From: Smallanthus sonchifolius
Taxonomy: Eukaryota > Streptophyta > Magnoliopsida > Asterales > Asteraceae
Length of the DNA: 64,000 nt
Direction: 5' to 3'
Assembly: GCA_023525975.1 (NCBI GenBank)
Contig: CM042023.1
Location: 18,525,501-18,589,500 of the forward strand
The notes under the pieces were generated by a model that worked only from the letters and a program-made list of their open reading frames with translations, ran no database searches and was not told the DNA's origin. This document shows, piece after piece, positions 55,447 to 64,000 of this stretch (position 1 is the first letter of the stretch; each line of letters begins with the position of its first letter). The position numbers and the translations under genes were made by a program.

Positions 55447-57239
55447 TGTAACGAACCAAAATCCGGGTCTCGTTATAAATAAATAAATAATTCTAATAAA
55501 TATTATGGTGAAAATAATATTTTAGAAATAAGTGGAAACAAGCGGGTTTCAAGTTAGTAACGGGGATATACTAGTTTTAACTAGTTATGGAAGGAAATGG
55601 AAAAGATTGAAAGTAGAGGGGCTAAAGGTGAAACATGGCAAATCTGCCATATTTGACCTTTAGAAGTCAAAATTGACTTCATTTTGGAGTTGGGTCGTTC
55701 AAGAGAAGAGGAAGAGAGGAGAAATCGGGTTGAAGCCAAAATTCGTGTGTTTGAAGCTTGTAACTTGAAGGTGTTGGCTCACACATCACCTTTCTAACAT
55801 CAAGTAAGTGATTTCTTCCTCTTTGATCCACCATTTATGGTGTTCTTGTTGGGTTTTGTTGAAAACCCGAAATTATGGTTGCATGTGGTAAAATGGTGTT
55901 AGATTATTGATAATCTAGCTAAAATAAAGGTGTAGGAAGGTGAACAACACCATGGAACCCTTTGATTTTGATTTTTGAAAGTTAGGGTTCATATGGAGGA
56001 AATTGGGGGTTTTGGGGTTTTGATGAAAAATTGATAAATTGATGATGATTAAGTGTTATGGAGGTGTTAGACACTTAAACAAACCCCAAATTAACTTAAA
56101 GAAACTAGTTTGATAAAAATTAGTGTCAAGGTATTGGAAAGAGAATTCTAGTGGTTGAGTTGAGTTCTTGATTAAAGGGAGTGTTTGAATATGGAAATAA
56201 CCCAAACGGGTCAATTTGGGTTGAAAATGGAAATTTGGGTGGTAAACTCAATTGTATGTGTTTTGAATGAATGATTAGATTACTAAACTAGGTGTGTATG
56301 TTTAGGAAATCAAATTGTGGGTCTAGAAGGCGAAGCGGAGTCGTCTCACCCAAAAGGTAAGTGCCTATGCACTTACTTAGTATTGATGATAAATGGTGAA
56401 TTTTATGGATTATGTGTTATGTGATTGTGTGCATACTTGTGATATGATAAATTGTGTTGATCATAAATGAAACGGAGTTATGGCCTTGTGCTATAATGGT
56501 AATGGATCATGTGTTGATCATAAATGAAACGGAGTTATGGCCTTATGCTATAATGGTAATGGATCATGTGTTGATCATAAATGAAACGGAGATATGGCCT
56601 TGTGCCATATTGGAAATGGATCATGTGTTGATCATAAATTAAAAGGAGTTATGGCCTTTGTGCCATAATGGAAATGGATCATGTGTTGATCATAATTGAA
56701 ACCTGTAGTAAGGGTGCAAGAATATGTAGCCTAAATGACAATTTGGGTGGAAACGGGTCAAATGGGTGAATGGGTGAAACAAGTAGGAATTTACTTGTTT
56801 GTTATGAATTTATCTTCATTACTAATGGTGATATGTGTGGTGAATGTAGGAAAAGCTCCGAGGTAGTCAAAGTCAAGTCTAAGGCGTTGGCGGATCCTCG
56901 TATGCATATTTTCATGTTTTGATGATTTGGTGGAATTCCCCCTTTTTAATTGTAATTTGATAAACAAAACATGTTTTTGGGTTGTGATCATGTTGTTGAA
57001 GGGGTTTTTGGTTAAAACCCATGTGTTGGGCAAATTTGTTGTCTTGTATTTTGGAAAAAGTTAGAAAAATGGCTAAGTATGAAAACCTGCTGAAAACTGG
57101 AAACATTCTGAGAAAAAGGGTCCCTCGCGGGTCGCGAGAGTCCAGGAAGGATTCTCTCGCGGTACGCGAGAGGGTAAAAAAAAATCTGGGTTAAGACTTT
57201 CGCGCGTTAAAGTTTTGTTTTTAAAAGTGGTGTGTTTCA
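55447..57239 (+). repeat. 3' LTR of chromovirus copy 2
   Basis: 1,793 bp, with the same array (56456-56700). Both GC hairpins are intact: CTCGCGGGTCGCGAG (57124-57138) and CTCTCGCGGTACGCGAGAG (57153-57171), followed by an A-run. Confidence 0.93.
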
Positions 57240-57800
57240 ACTGTCAAATCCTTGCCAAATAATCCTTAGTTTCACACACCATTTCCCTTCAAGATAGCGA
57301 GCGCGTCACCTGGAACGAACACCTTGCTACCTGTCGAAAGGATGGACATAACTCCCGAAGGAGTAAAAAAGAACTTTCTCCAGTTAAGAGAGTTGTTGAA
57401 CGATTATGTGCATGAGGAACGCTCGAAAGGGGTAAGAATCAGACTCGCATGTGAGGAAGAACCCGAGGTAACTTTCACTCCCATAACTCCTCCATTTGGC
57501 ACTTTTTACAATATCGGATGTACCCGTGGACTGAGTCGCACTCCTTACCCAACGAAAGAAGCTAGAGTTGATCCTTCAAAAGAAAATCCAGGTCACGCAG
57601 CTACGCTCAATAAGCTTAGGAGTACACCGTAGAGCAGTTGTTGCAACTCACTCAAACAATGGTACGTCCTCCTGCTCCTATGCTGATAAGTCAAGAAATG
57701 ACATCACCGCCTTTAGCACAAAGCATGGCAGCTAACGGCAATGCGCCACTGGGTGTCAGCTGCCCGATTCCTCCATCCTAAGTTTGGGACTTTATCATGA
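57240..57800 (+). pseudogene. Tat-like gag leader, right of the insertion
   Basis: The host element interrupted at 48703 continues here. A 102-codon frame (57324-57632) starts MLPVERMDITPEGVKKNFLQ and resembles the N-terminal part of a plant gypsy gag by context only. Stops follow and no pol is present, so the host is a gutted or non-autonomous copy. Confidence 0.45.
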
Positions 57801-58974
57801 AGCATGGCAGCTAACGCACCAATGGGTGTCAAATTCGCCTAAGTTGTCCCAAAAATACCACCAGGGATTCACCGTCCTCGATGAGTTTTTTCCGACCATC
57901 CCTATACACGAAGATTGACTCTATCCAACACCTCATACAAACCAATATTATCCGTTTTACCTAATAGGAGCTCATAAATTTGTTTTTTTGTTGCCCGAGT
58001 TTAGACTTTTCAGGAGGTCACCCAACTAGGGATTGTTCAAACCAAACACACTTAACTGTGGAGTTATTCTCTCATCTACAACCAATGCGCTCAAAACCTG
58101 TTGGTGGTATCTGAGGCATGGACATTTCTTATGAACACAACATCTCTCTTGTCTATAATCAATGTGAAATTTATCTAAGGTGTTATAGTTTATCTTATGA
58201 AGCTTTAGATATCTCCAAAGATTTCTTGCATTCATGAATTTACATTTCTCATACTTGTTTGCTTGTAAGGAATTTTGATTTATTTTGATGGGCTAGGAGT
58301 TTTGTTCAGCTTTCTTATAGGAATTGATTGAAAATCATTTTCTTTAATAATGCATCCCAAGTCATAGTTTATTGTTCTGAAATAGATTTAATGTAGGTTT
58401 TTCATATTTCAAAACAATAATCTACATACGCACGTGGTGTAGATTCATATGTAGCCCAACTATAAAACTTCCTTAAATTCATGGATCTAACTCAAGGTTG
58501 TTATATACTATGCCAATTCTTAACAAAAAATAGAGCATTTTGCTTATACCAATTATAATAAACTAGAGGGGATGAATATGACAACATCATTTTTATAAAA
58601 TATTCTTTAAACTTTAAGAAAACTTGGTGTCAAGATTTTGTTTGACTTTTCAATGTTTGATTTCTGATGAATTGATAAGAGATAAGTGTATAATCATCAC
58701 ATAAACAAATGATGCATAGTGATTTTGATGGATATTAAGTTCATCTTACGTCTACTTCTTAGTCTTTAACTAGTTATTTTTATCCACTAAGCATCTTTTA
58801 AGCGATAGAAATCACCGATATACAAACTTTTCACTAATAAAATACCGCTAGCCTCTTTCACTTTTAGGACGATAATAATTTCTTTTTCTTATTTCAAACC
58901 ACCACCCCGTCAAAAGCCAAGTCATATATTACAACCAAGACAATAATATAAATATCCAATTTAAAGGACTGGGC
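57801..58974. other. 1.2 kb without a recognised gene
   Basis: A partial repeat of the preceding segment (AAGCATGGCAGCTAACG occurs near 57723 and 57799) and then AT-rich sequence. No supported gene on either strand. Confidence 0.4.
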
Positions 58975-59680
58975 TAACATATGTCGGCTATGAAATATCG
59001 GGCTATCCTTAAGTACCGGCTAATTATCCCTCTGTTTCCAACTGATGAGCCCTGCCCAGTTTGCCGCAAGGTTTGTTTGGATTCTTTTGACGAGCATGCG
59101 GTTCATTGCGAGCTACCTGGTTTTAAATACATGCATGATTTGGTTAGGGATGCCCTTTGTGATGTTCTTAAGCGGGCAGGAATCTCTGCTAAAAAAGAGG
59201 CCCCTGTGAACTTTCTGACAGATCCACGTGAAGGGAGGTCTACTCTTAGGCCTGCTGATATTCTTGTGTTTGGGTGGGCAAGGGGGAAACACGCTTGTGT
59301 GGACCTTACAGAAGTGTCCCCTCTTGTGGGGCTCAGGGACAATGGGTTTGTTGCGGGCCAAGCTGCGTTGAAGGCGGAATCAGGCAAAGTTGCTAAACAC
59401 GAAAAAGCTTGTGTAGAGAATCAATACGTGTTTATCCCTTTTGCTTTTGATACATTTGGTTTCCTAGCTCCGGAGGCTGTGGAATTTCTGAACAGGGTTC
59501 AGCGGGTCGTCCATAGTAGTTTTTCGACTCCTAAGACCGAAAACTTTGTTTATAGTAGGATCGGTTTTGATATTCAAAAGGGGGTGGCGGCGCAGCTTGT
59601 GACCCATTTACCTGTCACTTTATTGTAATCGTTTTTAAATGAATGAAAAGATATTTACATTACGAAAAAAAAAATAATAA
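58975..59680 (+). mobile_element. 3' end of an RLE-type non-LTR retrotransposon
   Basis: A 5'-truncated copy: the coding part starts abruptly near 58975. It runs to a TAA at 59626-59628, followed by a 3' UTR (TTTATTGTAATCG) and an A-rich tail (59664-59690). The same 3' UTR ends the small fragment at 2918-3004, showing dispersal of a common 3' end as expected for target-primed reverse transcription. Confidence 0.65.
58981..59628 (+). pseudogene. C-terminal zinc knuckle plus restriction-like endonuclease domain
   Basis: 215 residues, taken from an ATG that is probably internal to the original protein (a stop lies two codons upstream at the truncation). A zinc knuckle CPVCRKVCLDSFDEHAVHC (about residues 21-39) is followed by KKEAPVNFLTD, then RPADILVFGW...ACVDLTEVSPL and KVAKHEKAC...FIPFAFDTFG. 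The order CCHC, (R/K)PD-like, DxT and K..KH is the PD-(D/E)XK restriction-like endonuclease layout found downstream of the RT in R2/NeSL/Dualen-type elements. Similar plant proteins usually carry vague retrotransposon labels. The reverse transcriptase is missing. The assignment to the RLE class is by motif and is my inference. Confidence 0.6.
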
Positions 59681-59690
59681 TAATAATAGC

Positions 59691-60389
59691 TACGAGAAAC
59701 GATTAACATATTATCATTATTTTTCTTCCTACCAATTGCATATCATACTACCACTTTGATCATTAGAACCCTATACTTACCAATTGGGGTGAACGGTAAC
59801 CCATTTTGGTTGGTTGTTGTGGCGGCAAGTTCACGTGTCAGTCTAGGGTTGGCAGATTTTTCTTTAATTAAACCGAAATTTCTTTAAGTTTTAAGGATAA
59901 TGGTTGAAAACTTAACACAAATTATACTTGGTTCGCTTGGTTATGAACGCGCGCCAACATACTCTATTGGCACCATCCACCCTGGTTCGAACCCTGTGGT
60001 TGAATTTTTTTTTACATTTTTTTTTCTTTTTTTTTCGTTTTAACCTTTTGTTTTAGTATCTCGCGGTGTAGTGTGGGTATCACCCCTAGTTACAAATACA
60101 TTAGATGTACGAATGGGATCTATAAGACTCTTTAAGGTTTCAATTTTTAATCTTGTATCATCTATAATAAATAATCAACAATTCCCTTTATAATTACTAC
60201 TTGTTTTTCACAACATGATCCTACCACAATTACATATCAAAATTATGTTAGGTTTTGGTCAATCTCCTAACCCATGCATGTGACGTGTTAGGCAAGGCAA
60301 GCTGTAAGAAATTACGTTTTAAACAACAAGGATTATAGGAGAATCGAGGAAAAAACTACTACTTACTTCGATTGGGTCATAATGCTTAA
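59691..60389. other. Intergenic with a tRNA-like segment
   Basis: Bases 59945-60005 contain a B-box-like CTGGTTCGAACCCTG, then T-runs and a CACCCCTAGTT near 60080-60090 that could be a Helitron CTAG end. No gene is seen. Confidence 0.35.
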
Positions 60390-60895
60390 CACGTTAAAAT
60401 AAAGGTGTAAATGAGTCAAGCTGAGCTCGTCTAAGCTTGAACTTGGCTCGTTTAACTTAAGAGAATTCGAGCTCAACTCGTTTAAAGTTTTATATCTAAA
60501 ACTCAAGCTAGAGCCGTGAGTAGTTTTTAAAGTTGGAGCATGGATCGGGTTTAACTAGTTTATTATTTATTAATTATTTAATTATTTTTATGTATAGTTA
60601 TAGTTATAATTTTCATATATAAAATAAAATATATTATTAGTTATTTTATCATAATTTTATATATAATAATAATCATGTAAACATGTTTTAATATATTAAA
60701 TAAAAATTATATAAAGAATGATTCTGTTAAGATCGTTTAAGCTCGCGAACCTAAGTCAAACTTGATATGTGAAGCTCTACTTGAGCGCGTTTATCAAATA
60801 AGCTCAAATATAAGTTCGAGTTCATTTAAATTTGGCTTAATTCAAGCTTTTAACGAGGAAATCTCGAGTAGCTCACGAGCAACTCGGCTAATTTT
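60390..60895. mobile_element. Decayed hAT-like MITE with GAGCTCG motifs
   Basis: It starts near AAGGTGTAAATGAGTCAAGC and carries AGCTCG/CGAGCT motifs towards both ends (60420-60500 and 60730-60890). The opposite terminus and target duplication are not identifiable. Confidence 0.4.
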
Positions 60896-62060
60896 TAAAA
60901 ATAATGTGAAATAATTGATCCCTACGTATACGACAATAACAAAAATGTATTACATAGTTGATTTTAGTTTATAAGATCTTTATATTTTTATACAGAGTTA
61001 TCTTTTTTGAATATTTTCTTGAACCTCTATAACTATTTACACAATTTAGATTTTTTTTTTATTTGAAGACAAAAACAAAAAGGGAGATTTGACCTTTGAG
61101 TAAGTTTTTTGTCAAACGTCGATAATGCGTGAATTGGCCCCATTTGATACGCTGCAATATCTAAAACTTCTTGTCTCATTTCCACTTCATATAAAACATA
61201 TCCATAGGTAACGGTATGGTACACTCCAAAAAAAAATCTAAGAGTTTTCCCTTTTTTATTATTATTATTATTATTATTATAATATGAGAAATATGAAAGA
61301 CAAAACTCAAATTATAATGATAAACGCATGAAGGATTTTAAACCATTGACTACATTATTTAATGGTTAAGATTGGGACGGTGACAACATTTAATTAAAAA
61401 GAAAGTTAAAATGGCTAAAAGGAGAAAAACTGAGAAAAGGTCATTGTTAACCTTTTCATTTAATCTAATTAGTAACTTTTAGCCCGCGTGATGCTGCGGG
61501 TCATCGATTATCAGTTTACTTTTTATTAACGTTTGTTAGCGTTAATATTGAAGATTGTTTATGTAGTTTCAAAAACGTGAGAGCAGAACAACGTAATAAT
61601 AACATACAATAATACTTTTAATTTTAACGTTGTATAGTTAAAAGGTTAACTAATAAACCACTGATGCAACACAAAACCTTGTATAGATATTAGGAAATAT
61701 TTGGTATGGTAAGAAGAACCAAAAAATGAATGCAATGAAGAATGTAATATTTAATTAGTAATTACATTCTAAAAACCTTGGACTGCCAAAAAAACTCCTC
61801 GCAACAACCCACAAAGACTTAAGCTCGTGTTTTACTCCGGTTGTAACTTGTAAAGCACTCCCCCTTCATATGCTCTACTAAAACCGTTTTTAAATGGGTC
61901 GTGCTATACGCACCCCTCTTTTATTAATTTTTAATTGTTGTACTCCTCCTAAGTTTTCAAATAAATACAATTTAAACCTTTTTTTTTACTTTTGTCTTTT
62001 TTGTTAATTAGTCATTGTTGGTTAAAAGTTGTTTTTGCAGAGGGAGTATGTATAGTCTAA
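60896..62060. other. AT-rich intergenic with TTA microsatellite
   Basis: (ATT)n at 61257-61280. No gene or complete element is supported. Confidence 0.45.
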
Positions 62061-62062
62061 CC

Positions 62063-62590
62063 CGTTTTTATTTTATAGAAAGTGTTTTTAAACTTAAAAA
62101 AAACGGTTTTATAAATAATGATTATTCAAAGAGGGTAAAATGAGGGGGGAGGGGGTACGACAAGTAGAAGGGGGGAGGGGTATACGTTTTATTTTATAGA
62201 AAGTGTTTTTAAACTTAAAAGAACGATTTTAGAAATAATGATTTTTCAAATGAGATAAAATGATAAGTTTAAAAGTTATTTTTTTCAGGGGGGTGCGACA
62301 AGTAGGAGGGGGGATATATATGACCTAATTCGTTTTTATTTTATAGAAAGTGCTTTTAAACTTAAAAAACGGTTTTATAAATAATGATTATTCGTAAGGG
62401 GTAAAATGGGAGGGGGTACGACAAGTAGGAGGGGGGAGGGTATACGTTTTATTTTATATAAAGTGTTTTTAAACTTAAAAGAAACGGTTTTAGAAATAAT
62501 GATTTTTCAAAGGAAGGTAAAATGATAAGTTTAAAAGTTATTTTTTCAAAAGGAGAGAGGTATGACAAGTAGGAATGAGGGTATGTATAA
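62063..62590. repeat. Higher-order tandem repeat (A-B-A-B)
   Basis: Four related units of about 115-145 bp start with (C)GTTTTTATTTTATAGAAAGTG or ACGTTTTATTTTATA and end with GACAAGTAGGAGGGGGG. Units 1 and 3, and units 2 and 4, are most alike, giving a dimer period of about 265 bp. Units 2 and 4 share an extra ATAAGTTTAAAAGTTATTTTTT. It is non-coding. Confidence 0.75.
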
Positions 62591-62887
62591 CCTAAACTTT
62601 TCCAAATCCAGGCTAAAAAGTATTTAGTCGTTAAAATATAAGTATAATACAACTTGAGGATAAAAGAAAATACAACATGTGGCAAGATTGACGGTTTGGG
62701 TAATGGATCAAAGTAAGTAATTTTATACAGGTCGGGTTGGAGTAACCCTCATACACCTTTTTTGTCAAAATTTTATATCTTTTGTAAATACTTAGTTTAA
62801 AAACAGGTGAATTTCATACGGGTCTGATTAGATTCGCCTAATAAAACAAAAACCCGACAACCCATTTGAGTAAGCTGGTCGTAATTA

Positions 62888-63556
62888 GACTGTCCGCAAC
62901 GCTAACAGCCATCCATCCCATAAACAGTCCTAGTCAGCATGCCACATCAGCTTATCTCCCATCTTTCCCACAAACTCATTTTACCCCCAACACTACCATA
63001 CTCATCCATCCCATAAACAACCTTATTATTTCCACATCATCTTTTTTTATTTTCATTTATTTATTTAAATTACTATTAAATAACTTAAATTAATTAATAA
63101 ATAATTAAATAAGTCAGGATGGTTTGATTCAATCGCGCATCTTTAATTATGTTTTAATCTTATTTAAAATTTGGTTTAATTATGTTTTACTCTTGTTTAA
63201 ATTAGGTTTTTTCATGTTTAATAATGTAATTTTGTAAGATTTAAAATAGGTTTATGTTTTAAATTAGTTTTAAATTTGGTTATTAATTATGTTCAAACCA
63301 TAATTTAATTTAAGTTTTAATTAGATTTTGAATTAAAATAAAAAAATGTTGCCGTTAGGAATTAAAGAAAGAAACAATAACAATTTAATATTAAGTGGGG
63401 CCCATCACATTTCAAACCATAGCTGCCCATGTGGGCGGATGGTTGCTCACGGGCGGCCCAGCCTCAAAGCTGCAATTGAGAGAAAGCATGCCAGCTGAAC
63501 TCGACTCATGGGCGAGTTCCTTTTCTTGCGTTGGAGTCAGTGCGTTGGAGTCAGTC
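62888..63556. mobile_element. Harbinger-type MITE
   Basis: Target duplications TTA (62885-62887 and 63557-63559) flank GACTG...CAGTC ends, with related inner sequence CCGCAACGC and GCGTTGGAG. The body is 669 bp with no transposase. GCGTTGGAGTCAGT is doubled at the right end. Confidence 0.65.
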
Positions 63557-63822
63557 TTACCACCTTTCAAAAATATACAAAATTAAGGTAAGTACCTGTC
63601 ACTAACATGAATTTCACCCTTTTTTTTTCTTGAATGAATTTCCCCCCCTTTTTTTTCTTTTGCCGCCTTATCCCTCCTCTTTTGCAAGTGCCACATGACT
63701 CATGTCAGCTGTTGAACCTATTCTTGTTCTAGTCATATTTATTTTTATAAATAGTTAAGGGGTATTTATGTCACAAATGAATGCATTCAAGGCTAAGAAA
63801 TAAAAAATAAAAAAATGACTAA
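63557..63822. other. Short intergenic stretch
   Basis: T- and C-rich runs with no supported feature. Confidence 0.4.
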
Positions 63823-64000
63823 GAGCATCAGGTATACACCGATTGATCTCGGCGTGATCCAATGTGGCATCGAAGATCACGGCGTGATGAGGAGGGAACA
63901 CCGCCCCCCCATGCCGTGATTTCTTGACGTGATGTAGCGGCGTGAGAAAAATCACGCGACTTGAAGAGGTTTCAACGGGTATAAAGCCGTTGAACGGCTA
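63823..64000. mobile_element. Left end of a Harbinger-type element, cut by the window edge
   Basis: TAA (63820-63822) is followed by GAGCATCAGG, the same type of terminus as GAGCATTCAC at 28770. The sequence then becomes rich in GGCGTGA and GTTGAACGGC motifs. Whether a transposase follows lies outside the window. Confidence 0.5.

Larger units (their letters stand above)
48704..57239 (+). mobile_element. Ty3/gypsy chromovirus (Tekay-like), young copy 2
   Basis: An 8.5-kb full-length element with LTRs at 48704-50497 and 55447-57239 that differ at roughly a dozen sites, a primer-binding site, gag-pol, and a polypurine tract. The flanks are TCTGT on the left and ACTGT on the right, a 4/5 match to a 5-bp duplication. 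It is inserted in the leader of a Tat-like element. Only two coding lesions are visible, so it is younger or less decayed than copy 1. Confidence 0.93.

Noticed and set aside
63755..63955. 66-codon minus-strand gene at the right edge
   Set aside because: It overlaps the terminus of a Harbinger-type element and has no recognisable feature.
1..64000. CRISPR array, prokaryotic operons, or integrated DNA virus
   Set aside because: No spaced identical repeats, no ribosome-binding-site-led gene runs and no viral replication or capsid genes are seen; the tandem repeats are contiguous satellites.

Overview
The window reads as nuclear DNA of a flowering plant, most likely an asterid and possibly Asteraceae (family placement rests only on the style of the transposons). 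It has spliced genes with GT/AG introns, an AT-rich background, and layer upon layer of plant transposons. Nothing looks bacterial, organellar, CRISPR-like or like an infectious virus.

Layout. 1-6.9 kb: transposon debris, comprising a hAT terminus running off the left edge, two foldback MITEs, a SINE, a Ty1/copia remnant, and the tail of an RLE-type non-LTR element. 7.0-10.3 kb: a complete hAT element (transposase ORF intact, 8-bp target duplication) sitting in the loop of a foldback MITE. 10.5-12.0 kb: a hAT MITE and Helitron ends. 13.3-16.2 kb: a 2.8-kb solo LTR splitting an older gene-like sequence. 17.95-26.9 kb: a decayed chromovirus (Ty3/gypsy, Tekay-like) next to an Athila-like gag relic. 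28.8-29.6 kb: a Harbinger-type MITE with a Helitron inside it.

Genic island, 29.8-36.1 kb: three spliced genes. The first is a 72-aa secreted cysteine-rich (defensin-like) peptide on +. The second is an R2R3-MYB on - that matches TDF1/MYB35, the anther tapetum regulator. The third is a seven-exon prolyl 4-hydroxylase with a C-terminal ShK domain on -. They do not form an operon. The MYB and the hydroxylase are simply neighbours in the same orientation.

36.5-48 kb: a 5'-truncated L1-type LINE with a 466-bp internal tandem duplication, several TAA-flanked Harbinger MITEs, a foldback (Pack-type) element carrying a CrRLK1L receptor-kinase fragment and an extensin-like fragment, and a 1.76-kb solo LTR. 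47.9-57.7 kb: a Tat-like gypsy element interrupted by a second, younger chromovirus with near-identical LTRs and only two visible coding lesions. 58-64 kb: the 3' end of an RLE-type non-LTR element, tandem repeats and Harbinger MITEs, the last running off the right edge.

Most interesting: the unlisted small cysteine-rich gene and the partial duplicate of its flanks at 3.4-10.4 kb, the gene-fragment-carrying foldback element at 44.2-45.4 kb, the hAT with dense AACCGGTT arrays, and the RLE-type element.
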